A stretch of 7,216 nt of DNA from Spirochaetota bacterium (GTDB taxonomy: Bacteria > Spirochaetota > Leptospiria > Turneriellales > Turneriellaceae): assembly GCA_029561505.1 (NCBI GenBank), contig JAKQXK010000038.1, positions 1 to 7,216 of the forward strand. The letters are read 5' to 3'. Shown piece after piece: positions 1 through 6,207 of the stretch. Under the pieces are notes generated by a model that saw only the letters and a program-made list of their open reading frames with translations, did no database searches and was not told where the DNA came from. The position numbers and the translations under genes are program-made. Position 1 is the stretch's first letter. Every line of letters starts with the position of its first letter.

Positions 1-37
1 TCTTTCACGTCGAGACAGGGTATGATGCGCAGTGCGT

Positions 38-1747
38 TCACACCCCACCCCCTTCCCCTCCCCTTGATAAGGGGAGGGGAGCGTCGGACGGGGTTATGAG
101 TTTAATGTACGGGTTCTTGCCGATCGTTTCTTCGTGAAACCGGCCCAGGCGGTCGCGAAACTTTTTTTCACGCAGTGCCTGTTGGCTTCCCGCGACGGCG
201 GCCGCAACTGCCTGCGCTTCTGCGAGCAGCCGGCCCTTGAGTTCGGTTTGTTTAGCTTCGCTCATGACTCCTACATAGTCGACGGCAATCACTTCAAAGC
301 GGTTGGCATGCATGACGACGAGGCAGATACCCTGCTCTGACATATGGTTGCGTTCGCGGTAAATACCATCGCCAAAATGAATCTCTCCCGGTTCGACGAG
401 GCAGGTTTCATCGGGCACCGACTCGATAAAAACCGGTTCATCGCGCAGCGCATAGATACGGTGGCCATGCGTAATGGCCACATTTATTTTTACCGCCTCG
501 ATGAACTGCAAAAATGCGTGAAAGTGCAGCGGATCGCCGTGAACGGGTAAGATGTGGCGGGGTTTGAGGTAACTGATCAGCTTCAGAATATCGCCGCGCC
601 TGCCGTGGCCGCTGGCGTGCACGCGCACATCACCACTGACACCGACCACTGTAACCCCGGCATCGGCCGCAAGGTTCAGCGCCTCGTAAATTTTGGCTTC
701 ATTACCGGGAATCATACTGGCCGAATAGATGAGCGTATCGCCCGCCTTGAGTTTTACGCGCGGCATAATACCATGCGTGAGACGCGTAAAAGATGAATTG
801 CGGTCTCCCTGGCAGCCCGCCACCAGCCACAGCGAGTTCTGCGCCGTGTACGGCGGCGGCTTCATCAGGTGCAACGGAGAAGAGACCTCTTTCGAAGCGA
901 ACGCGGCTTCCCACTGCGTTTTGAGCGAGCGGCCAATAAACCCGATCGGACGCCCCAACCTCGCCGCGGTTGATGCGAGATTCTTGATGCGTTCAACCTG
1001 CGAGGCGAAGGTGGTGATGAATATTCGGCCTTTGGTGCGCGCAATAATTTTTTCGAGGGACTGCTGTACCTCGCGCTCGTCGACCGTCTCGCCCTCTTGC
1101 AGTGAGCCCGTTGAATCTACGAACAGATAATCTACCGGAGCAAATTTCTTGAGGTGCGCAACTTTATGCCTGACCTCTGCCCCGTTCATCTTGAAATCGC
1201 TGCTGAAGTACACGCGTTTTGTTCCGTCTTGTGTTTTGGCCTCGAGGCCCACCGAAAAACATTGCGGAATCGAATGCGGCATGAAGAAGGTTGAAACGGC
1301 CATATCGGCAATGGCGATCGTCGAATCTTCTTCAATGAGCTCGAACTGCCAGCGCGCGGGGTCGATGCCCCGGTCTTTGAGGCGCGCGGTTATGAGCGCT
1401 GTCGTAAACGGAGAAGCGTAGATTGGCGTGCCAGCGGGTATCACTTCGCGCAGATGCGGCAGCGCGCCGATATGGTCTTCGTGCCCGTGGGTGAGAAAAA
1501 TTGCTGTCGGCGGCAAACCGAGTAAGAGCTGCCGGTTCGGCAGATTCTTTTCCATGCCCGGAGTGTGGTGGTTGGCAAAGCCAGAACCGATATCAATCCA
1601 AACGGTTGTGCCATTGAGGTGAAACACGGTGAAGTTGGTGCCGAAACGACCAACACCGCCACCGAAGGCAAAATAGAGATGCCCGCGTTCAAGCCGACGC
1701 GGGTAATCGATGATACCGGCCGGGTCAGCGCTTACCTGTGGAACCAA
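38..1747 (-). CDS. RNase J-family beta-CASP metallo-beta-lactamase ribonuclease
   Basis: Probably a cytoplasmic, Zn-dependent ribonuclease (5'-3' exo/endo) acting in RNA maturation and decay. Counting 569 residues from the TTG start, the metallo-beta-lactamase core shows HGHEDH at 87-92, the metal-ligand His in MPHSIPQ (H158), and SSDFK with D184 where RNase J usually has TGDFK. The beta-CASP part follows: DSTGS 211-215, TTFASQVERI 245-254, IPGNE 346-350, SGH (H381) and PVHGD (H403). A short C-terminal domain ends near GRFHEETIGKNPYIKLI. The start is TTG at 1747: it has a GGAGAGG-type ribosome site at good spacing, and the longer frame back to 1831 adds 28 residues with no family resemblance that lie inside dut. 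It overlaps dut by 23 bases, suggesting co-transcription and coupling. The last residues, APLPLSRGGEGGGV, come from an inverted repeat and are not part of the family fold. Several motifs differ from textbook RNase J (GRFGTN for GEIGKN, QGDRNSSF for QGEPMAAL, HGD for HGE), so the family is secure but the exact RNase J1/J2 role is not. Confidence 0.9.
   Translation of the reverse strand: MVPQVSADPAGIIDYPRRLERGHLYFAFGGGVGRFGTNFTVFHLNGTTVWIDIGSGFANHHTPGMEKNLPNRQLLLGLPPTAIFLTHGHEDHIGALPHLREVIPAGTPIYASPFTTALITARLKDRGIDPARWQFELIEEDSTIAIADMAVSTFFMPHSIPQCFSVGLEAKTQDGTKRVYFSSDFKMNGAEVRHKVAHLKKFAPVDYLFVDSTGSLQEGETVDEREVQQSLEKIIARTKGRIFITTFASQVERIKNLASTAARLGRPIGFIGRSLKTQWEAAFASKEVSSPLHLMKPPPYTAQNSLWLVAGCQGDRNSSFTRLTHGIMPRVKLKAGDTLIYSASMIPGNEAKIYEALNLAADAGVTVVGVSGDVRVHASGHGRRGDILKLISYLKPRHILPVHGDPLHFHAFLQFIEAVKINVAITHGHRIYALRDEPVFIESVPDETCLVEPGEIHFGDGIYRERNHMSEQGICLVVMHANRFEVIAVDYVGVMSEAKQTELKGRLLAEAQAVAAAVAGSQQALREKKFRDRLGRFHEETIGKNPYIKLITPSDAPLPLSRGGEGGGV
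54..80. repeat. Perfect 12-bp inverted repeat with 3-base loop
   Basis: The arms TCCCCTCCCCTT (54-65) and AAGGGGAGGGGA (69-80) are perfectly complementary around the loop GAT. The element sits in a C-rich tract (41-63) and is translated as the last residues of the RNase J-like protein. Either strand would form a strong RNA hairpin, but no T-run follows on either side, so it is not a classical intrinsic terminator. It resembles dispersed G/C-rich palindromic repeats found at gene ends in many bacteria; that identity is inferred, because copy number cannot be judged from one window. Confidence 0.8.
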
Positions 1748-2168
1748 ATTTTCCCTCTCCTCTGTCGGTTGCGCTGAGCTCGCCCTCTTGCCAGAGTATT
1801 TCAAAAGTCTGTTCGAGCAGCAGCTGCGCAATACGGTCGCCGTGTTTGATGGTGTAATCTTCTCTGCCGAGGTTGATGAGCGGTACGAATATTTCTCCGC
1901 GATAATCGGCGTCGATTGTGCCCGGCGTATTCACCGGCGTCAGGCCATGCTTCACCGCCATGCCCGAGCGCGCTCTTATCGAAATATGATAACCAGGGGG
2001 GATTTCAACCGCGAGGCCGGTGGGTACCGGGGTGATGCTGCCACGCTGAATTGTCAGGTTATGATCGAGGCAGGCATGCAGATCGTACCCTGCTGCGTGC
2101 GCCGACTGGCGGTCAGGCAGCTCTGCTCGCTCGTGGGTTTTACGAAATTTGACAGTGACCTGCGGCAT
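1725..2168 (-). CDS. dut: dUTP diphosphatase (trimeric dUTPase)
   Basis: Hydrolyses dUTP to dUMP and PPi, keeping uracil out of DNA and supplying the thymidylate precursor; expected to be a cytoplasmic homotrimer. All five trimeric dUTPase motifs appear in order in the 147-residue form: AGYDLHA near 26-32, ARSGMAVKHGLT 66-77, NTPGTIDADYRGE 80-92 (D88 catalytic, Y89 stacks on the base), GDRIAQ 110-115, and the flexible tail RGEGKFGSTGK 136-146. The length is typical. In motif V a lysine replaces the usual second glycine of GGFGSTG. The ATG at 2168 is preferred, but an in-frame GTG at 2174 adds two residues, and neither has a clear Shine-Dalgarno. It is followed by and overlaps the RNase J-like gene, so the two are likely one transcript. 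The glnA terminator upstream suggests dut has its own promoter, though I could not identify one. Confidence 0.95.
   Translation of the reverse strand: MPQVTVKFRKTHERAELPDRQSAHAAGYDLHACLDHNLTIQRGSITPVPTGLAVEIPPGYHISIRARSGMAVKHGLTPVNTPGTIDADYRGEIFVPLINLGREDYTIKHGDRIAQLLLEQTFEILWQEGELSATDRGEGKFGSTGKR
1753..1762 (-). promoter_or_regulatory. Ribosome binding site deciding the TTG start of the RNase J-like gene
   Basis: Minus-strand AGGAGAGGG lies 5-9 bases before TTG at 1747, inside the 3' end of dut. No other usable start codon in this frame lies near the first conserved residues (GHLYFAFGGG), so this site fixes the start and gives a 23-base overlap with dut. Confidence 0.7.
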
Positions 2169-2174
2169 CGACAC

Positions 2175-2192
2175 CGGACGGGACGACGTCCG
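2175..2192. repeat. Short inverted repeat just upstream of dut
   Basis: CGGACG (2175-2180) and CGTCCG (2187-2192) form a 6-bp inverted repeat with a 6-base spacer directly before the dut start codons. It could be a small hairpin in the dut leader or an operator, or it could be chance in GC-rich sequence. No function is shown by the sequence. Confidence 0.3.
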
Positions 2193-2212
2193 TTTCAGGG
2201 CGTAAAATCAAT

Positions 2213-2238
2213 AAACAAAAAAGGGCCTTTCGGCCCTC
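2213..2238 (-). terminator. Rho-independent terminator of glnA
   Basis: On the minus strand, AGGGCC, a GAAA tetraloop and GGCCCT form a perfect 6-bp stem (plus-strand arms 2222-2227 and 2232-2237). It is followed by a T-run interrupted by one G (down to about 2213). It lies about 36 bases after the glnA stop, in the right orientation to end glnA transcripts before dut. On the plus strand the trailing sequence is less T-rich, so any reverse activity would be weaker. Confidence 0.9.
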
Positions 2239-2273
2239 TTTCGTGTATTGTCCACGCTTTGTCGGCGCTGGTT

Positions 2274-3710
2274 TTAGCAGCTGTAAGTAGACAGAAATTC
2301 GTATGGGTGCGGACGCGCTTCCCATGGCCAGATTTCTGATTCAAACTTCAGCTCTTTGTAGGTGTCGATAAACTCTTTAGAGAATACTCCACCCTGCTCA
2401 AAGACGGCGCGATGCGTCAGCATGGTCTCAACTGCTTCACGCAGCGTGTGAGGCATTTGCTGAATACCTTTTTCGCGAATCTCGTCGAGCGAGAGTTCGA
2501 ACAGGTCTTCTTCCATCGGTTTGCCCGGGTCGATTTTATCCTGAACACCCTTGAGGCCTGCCATCATCATTGATGAAAAGCAGAGGTATGGGTTTGCAGT
2601 CGAATCGGGGAAACGGAACTCAACGCGTTTTGCCTTGGCACCTGACACAAACGGAATGCGGCATGAAGCCGAACGGTTCTGTGCTGAGTAAGTCAGAATC
2701 GAAGGCGCTTCAAAGCCGGGAATCAGACGCTTGTACGAGTTGGTCGACGCATTCGAGAAAGCGGCGATTGCACGTGCATACTTGAGAACTCCACCTACAT
2801 AATGCAGCGCAAAGTCGCTCAGGTCTTGGTACTTGTCGCCCGCGAACTGGTTCTCGCCGCCTTTCCAGATTGACTGGTGAACGTGCATGCCGTTGCCGTT
2901 ATCGCCAAAGAGTGGCTTCGGCATAAACGTTGCCGTTTTGCCGTGGCGTTTTGCCACGTTCTTCACGACGTATTTCAGCTTCTGCACATTGTCTGCAGCT
3001 TCGATGAGTGTGCCGTATTTAACGCCAATCTCACCCTGTGCCTGCGCGACTTCGTGGTGAACCACAAAAGTTTCGAGACCGATCTGGTGCAACGTCTTCA
3101 CGATTTCAGCACGGATATCGACCTGCGAGTCGCGTGGTGATACCGGAAAATAACCGCCTTTTGTACCTGGGCGGTGACCGAGGTTGTGGCCGTCGTTATA
3201 TTGTGCAGTTGCAGTGTTCCATGAACCTTCGTTGCTGTCAATTTCGTGGTACTGGCAATTGATATCGTCACGTACACGAATCGAGTCAAAAATGAAGAAT
3301 TCATTTTCGGGGCCGAAGAATGCCGTATCGCCGAGGCCTGTCGATTTGAGATATTCGAGCGCCTTTTTGGCGATTGAACGCGGGCATTTTTCGTACATCT
3401 GCTTCTTGTAGATGTCGTACACGTCGCAGAAAATCACGAGCGTCACATCAGCGGTGAACGGATCAAGAAATGCGCCTTCCATGTCGGGAATCAGCTGCAT
3501 ATCAGACTGGTTAATGGGCTGCCACTTGGTGATCGAGCTGCCGTCAAACGGTAGACCTTTAAAAGATTCTTCAGTGATAGAATCTGTGTGATACGACACG
3601 TGGTGCCATGCACCGCCAATGTCAGAAAAACGGAAATCGTAAAAGAGCACGCCGCTTTTTTTAGCGAAATCGATGACTTCTTTCCACGAACCGAACTTTA
3701 GTTTTGCCAT
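2274..3710 (-). CDS. glnA: Type I glutamine synthetase (beta-type)
   Basis: Makes glutamine from glutamate, ammonia and ATP; a cytoplasmic dodecamer central to nitrogen assimilation. The 478 residues match GSI length. Visible landmarks are the FDGSSI loop (D56), the metal/substrate acids E135 and E137 in GPENEFF, E220 and E227 in [11 protein letters not shown]276 in NGMHVH, the flap PGFEAP (E334), R346 and R351 in NRSASCRIP, and E364/R366 in KRVEFRFPD. The segment [10 protein letters not shown] through [12 protein letters not shown] (157-188) is characteristic of the GSI-beta subgroup. The adenylylation site, usually NLYDLP, reads DLFELS here, with Phe at 404 instead of Tyr. The start is ATG at 3710 with AGGAG five bases upstream. 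It is monocistronic, with its own terminator downstream and a long upstream region holding a candidate promoter and palindrome. Catalytic identity is secure; regulation by GlnE-type adenylylation looks unlikely. Confidence 0.97.
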   Translation of the reverse strand: MAKLKFGSWKEVIDFAKKSGVLFYDFRFSDIGGAWHHVSYHTDSITEESFKGLPFDGSSITKWQPINQSDMQLIPDMEGAFLDPFTADVTLVIFCDVYDIYKKQMYEKCPRSIAKKALEYLKSTGLGDTAFFGPENEFFIFDSIRVRDDINCQYHEIDSNEGSWNTATAQYNDGHNLGHRPGTKGGYFPVSPRDSQVDIRAEIVKTLHQIGLETFVVHHEVAQAQGEIGVKYGTLIEAADNVQKLKYVVKNVAKRHGKTATFMPKPLFGDNGNGMHVHQSIWKGGENQFAGDKYQDLSDFALHYVGGVLKYARAIAAFSNASTNSYKRLIPGFEAPSILTYSAQNRSASCRIPFVSGAKAKRVEFRFPDSTANPYLCFSSMMMAGLKGVQDKIDPGKPMEEDLFELSLDEIREKGIQQMPHTLREAVETMLTHRAVFEQGGVFSKEFIDTYKELKFESEIWPWEARPHPYEFLSTYSC

Positions 3711-3822
3711 ATATTCTCCTGTTGTCTGTAGTCAGCGGGATTCAGGCCTGCCATTACGCTGTTGCCGCTGTTCCCTCTTGTCTTTTTTCAGCAAACTTAA
3801 TGCCAACCAAAGACCTTACGAG

Positions 3823-3850
3823 AAAGTATGTCTCTTAGACACTCTGTCAA
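3823..3850 (-). promoter_or_regulatory. Candidate glnA promoter
   Basis: On the minus strand a consensus TTGACA (3850-3845) is followed after 16 bases by TACTTT (3828-3823), a weak -10 match. This would give a leader of roughly 105 bases before glnA. An alternative -10, TAAAAT (3881-3876), lies upstream but lacks a good -35. No convincing sigma-54 promoter (TGGCAC-N5-TTGC) was seen. Confidence 0.35.
3829..3841. promoter_or_regulatory. Possible operator: palindrome TGTCT-CTT-AGACA
   Basis: A perfect 5-bp inverted repeat with a 3-base centre lies within the spacer of the candidate glnA promoter, a position where a bound repressor would block RNA polymerase. The site is short and its regulator unknown, so the operator role is inference. 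Confidence 0.35.
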
Positions 3851-3991
3851 CGAGTAGAACAAAAACAACCCACAGATTTTACACAGCGCGCGAAAATGTT
3901 GACGGCACCTGACCGAATTGTGACTTCTGGCACAGGTAACCGTGACTGCTTTGGCCGGCGAGTTGCTGCACGCTTTTATGGATGGTAACAC

Positions 3992-4777
3992 ATGACCGAT
4001 TTTCGTAACCGATACGGCGCCTGGGCCCTGATTACCGGTGCGTCGAGTGGCCTCGGCGCAGAGTTTGCGCGCCAGCTCGCCGCAGAAAAACTCGATCTGA
4101 TTCTGGTGGCGCGCCGGCGCGACAGACTCAACGAACTCGCAACGGCACTCAAGGTCGAACACGGAATTCAGGTTAAAGTCGTGCCGCTCGACCTTGCAAA
4201 ACCGAACTTCATGGCGGTACTCAAAAAGCAGACGGCGAAACTCAACGTTGGCCTCGTCGTCAATAACGCAGGCTTTGGCATCGCCGGTGATTTTACCGAG
4301 AATGATCTCGAACGCGAACTCGCGATGCTCGACGTAAACTGCCGGGCTCCCCTTCTGATTGCGCATGAATTTGGCCGGCTCATGGTTTCGCATCGGCGCG
4401 GTGGTATCATCATGGTGAGCTCGGTGGTTGCATTTCAAGGCGTCCCGTTCATGAGCCACTATGCCGCAACCAAGGCCTATGATCTGTTGCTCGGTGAGGG
4501 CCTGTGGTATGAAATGAAAAAACACAAGGTGGATGTCTTAACGCTCTGCCCCGGCGCGACTCAGACCGAATTTGCCAACGTGGCAGACACGGGCCCGGTT
4601 CCGGGTTCGATGCCTGCAGGCCCCGTCGTCAAGGCAGCACTAGAGGCTCTCGGCAATAAGCCCGTCGTTGTTGCGGGCTTCAAGAACAAGCTTATGGTCT
4701 TTGGCTCGCGACTCGTTTCGCGGCGCATCGGCACCTTGATCGCGGCGCAGGTCATGAAAAAACTTGGGCGCAGCTGA
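3992..4777 (+). CDS. Short-chain dehydrogenase/reductase (classical SDR)
   Basis: A cytoplasmic NAD(P)(H)-dependent oxidoreductase; the substrate cannot be told from sequence. The 261 residues carry the Rossmann glycine motif TGASSGLG (15-22), a basic patch ARRRDR (40-45) after the second beta strand that favours NADP(H), D67 in PLDL, NNAG (91-94), the conserved N116, catalytic S144 in MVSS, and the YAATK pair Y157/K161 spaced 13 residues from S144. CPGATQTEF (185-193) is the usual PG segment after the catalytic helix. The general look resembles the DltE/3-ketoacyl reductase-like branch, which is only a guess. The start is ATG at 3992, with a weak GGATGG upstream; nearby earlier ATGs are out of frame. 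It is divergent from glnA, and its stop is one base before the next gene, so the two are probably translated from one mRNA. Confidence 0.95.
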   Translation: MTDFRNRYGAWALITGASSGLGAEFARQLAAEKLDLILVARRRDRLNELATALKVEHGIQVKVVPLDLAKPNFMAVLKKQTAKLNVGLVVNNAGFGIAGDFTENDLERELAMLDVNCRAPLLIAHEFGRLMVSHRRGGIIMVSSVVAFQGVPFMSHYAATKAYDLLLGEGLWYEMKKHKVDVLTLCPGATQTEFANVADTGPVPGSMPAGPVVKAALEALGNKPVVVAGFKNKLMVFGSRLVSRRIGTLIAAQVMKKLGRS

Positions 4778-4778
4778 A

Positions 4779-5174
4779 ATGCGGCGCCTGCTGCTGCTTG
4801 TCTTCACTCTGCCCTTGTGGGCGGTCGAAACCGTCTGGGTTCATAAAAGTTACGTCGGCGGGCCGCTCTGTGCGAAAGGTGGGCCTGAAATTAACTTTGT
4901 CGCACCGGGTATCGAAGCGACTGCTGAGCCATTGAGGGCGATCAACATCAGAATCGCGCGCAGCTATTTCAGAAACCTGCCAACCTGCCAGGCCTGTGGT
5001 AAGTGCCCGACCTACAAACGCGAAATACTTTTTGAAATTGAGGCAGATAAAATCACCGCGGCTGAAAAGGCCGGTTTCTTAAGATTGCCCGACGCACCGG
5101 CGGCAGACGAACTCGCTGAATTCGAGCGCAGCAAGGTCTATCGCCCGCCGTCTGACCTGCCTGCAGAAGATTGA
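4779..5174 (+). CDS. Small exported protein with a CxxCxxC cluster, unknown function
   Basis: I do not recognise the family. From the ATG at 4779 it is 131 residues. The N-terminus MRRLLLLVFTLPLWA looks like a Sec signal peptide: two arginines, a leucine-rich core and a plausible cleavage after LWA near residue 15. There is no lipobox cysteine, so it is more likely periplasmic or secreted than a lipoprotein. The mature part has four cysteines: C31, and C70-C73-C76 in TCQACGKCP. These could form disulfides or bind a metal. The C-terminal third is acidic and charged (DELAEFERSK) and ends in a proline-containing tail. ATG 4779 is preferred over the in-frame TTG at 4764 because it starts right at the signal peptide and one base after the SDR stop. 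No strong ribosome site is visible, which suggests coupling to the SDR. Its coding status is supported by the open frame, the signal peptide and the tight packing. Confidence 0.75.
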   Translation: MRRLLLLVFTLPLWAVETVWVHKSYVGGPLCAKGGPEINFVAPGIEATAEPLRAINIRIARSYFRNLPTCQACGKCPTYKREILFEIEADKITAAEKAGFLRLPDAPAADELAEFERSKVYRPPSDLPAED

Positions 5175-5178
5175 TTTT

Positions 5179-6207
5179 TCAGAGCCAGCGCTTCTTTAGA
5201 AAGAAGACCATCATCACGCCGGCGAGAATTGCCATACCGATGATCGTTTTCAGATACCCATTTTGGTCTTCGGTCATGGGCAAATGCTTGAAGTTCATGC
5301 CGAAATAGCCTGTCACCAGCGTCAGCGGCAGCATGATTGCGGTCATTATCGTCAGAATACGAATGATGTCATTGGTGCGTTTGGTTGAGATCGTGTTATA
5401 GGCTTCTATGGCAGAGGCAATCGCCTGCACGATGCCGTCGATGGTATCGATGATCTTAATGGCATGGTCGCGCACGTCGCGAAAGAACGCTTCAGATTCG
5501 GCCGAGAAATGGCGAATATCGTGCGCATGCATCTCGTCAAAAATTTCTTTGTGCGTCAGAATCAGCTTCTTGATCGTGGCGAGCGAAGATTTCAGCTCAA
5601 AGACCATCGAAATATCGAGGCTTGCACTGTGCGCCATCAGCGCACCTTCGCAGCGTTCGAATGCAAGGTCGATTTCATGCACTATGTGCAAAGTATGGTC
5701 TGTCTCGATGTCGAGAATGCGGTGCAGAATAAACTCGGGGCCTTTTCTCAGAAGCTCGCGGCAGAGCGTTCTATCTGCCAAAAGCTTATCTATAGTTGTA
5801 CGCTCGCTCTCTGACACCGTTATGATGGTATTCTTTGTGATAATGAAGTTGAAATCTTTGGTCGTGATGTAACTGCCCGCTAGGTGAACTCCGCGAAAGC
5901 ACAAATATGTATAGTGTGGAAATTTCTCGCGCTTGATGCGGTTCGAACTGTTAAAGATGTCTTCAACCGTGAGCGGGTGAATATCGTATTTCTGCAAGAG
6001 TTCAATGAGATCGCGTTCATTTCTCGGATACAGGTGCACCCATGCAGGTTTGCGGCCGAATAGCGGCACGCCACCGTCTTTAGTACGGAATTTTTCGTGC
6101 TTCGTCAGTGTGATGATGTGGTGTTCATACCAATCATGCGTCACCTCAGGTTCTGGCATGGCATTCTTGCGGCTGAGCCTCAGCCATGATAATACCTTGT
6201 ATCTCAT
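5179..6207 (-). CDS. corA: CorA-family magnesium/divalent cation transporter
   Basis: An inner-membrane pentameric channel for Mg2+ (possibly Co2+ or Ni2+). The 342 residues show the family layout: a soluble N-terminal domain with HPLTVEDIFN (77-86), a long helical region (about 135-280), then the first membrane helix (about 285-302) ending in the signature YFGMNF (GMN 303-305), a short loop with NGY (316-318), the second helix (about 319-337), and a basic C-terminus KKRWL. The start at ATG 6207 overlaps the aminotransferase stop as ATGA, implying translational coupling. An in-frame ATG at 6159 (residue 17) is an alternative; neither has a strong Shine-Dalgarno. The gene ends four bases from the convergent plus-strand gene. 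The family is secure; cation preference is not readable from sequence. Confidence 0.95.
   Translation of the reverse strand: MRYKVLSWLRLSRKNAMPEPEVTHDWYEHHIITLTKHEKFRTKDGGVPLFGRKPAWVHLYPRNERDLIELLQKYDIHPLTVEDIFNSSNRIKREKFPHYTYLCFRGVHLAGSYITTKDFNFIITKNTIITVSESERTTIDKLLADRTLCRELLRKGPEFILHRILDIETDHTLHIVHEIDLAFERCEGALMAHSASLDISMVFELKSSLATIKKLILTHKEIFDEMHAHDIRHFSAESEAFFRDVRDHAIKIIDTIDGIVQAIASAIEAYNTISTKRTNDIIRILTIMTAIMLPLTLVTGYFGMNFKHLPMTEDQNGYLKTIIGMAILAGVMMVFFLKKRWL

Larger units (their letters stand above)
3711..3991. other. Divergent intergenic region between glnA and the SDR gene
   Basis: These 281 bases have no supportable gene. The region holds the glnA ribosome site (AGGAG, 3720-3716), the candidate glnA promoter and palindrome (3823-3850), and a possible glnA leader stem pairing CAGCGG (3733-3738) with CCGCTG (3765-3770) around an 8-bp palindrome CAGGCCTG (3743-3750). 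No clear promoter for the SDR gene was found. An open minus-strand frame crossing part of the region continues antisense through the SDR gene and is judged a shadow. Confidence 0.7.

Noticed and set aside
54..80. Inverted repeat as an intrinsic terminator
   Set aside because: The stem is strong, but no T-run follows on either strand and it lies within the coding frame rather than after the stop.
729..1130. 133-residue plus-strand open frame opposite the nuclease gene
   Set aside because: It is antisense to conserved beta-CASP motifs and has no recognisable domain or ribosome site.
1748..1831. N-terminal extension of the RNase J-like protein
   Set aside because: These 28 codons lie within dut in another frame, show no resemblance to the family N-terminus, and lie upstream of a well-placed ribosome site for TTG 1747.
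1710..2339. 209-residue plus-strand open frame opposite dut
   Set aside because: It is antisense to all five dUTPase motifs, passes through the glnA terminator hairpin, and has no recognisable family features.
3929..3952. TGGCAC as a sigma-54 -24 element
   Set aside because: The required GC-containing -12 element at the proper spacing (TTGC about five bases later) is missing.
3797..4525. 242-residue minus-strand open frame opposite the SDR gene
   Set aside because: It is antisense to a strongly supported SDR coding frame, has no recognisable motifs and a composition typical of a shadow frame; it also runs through the likely glnA promoter region.
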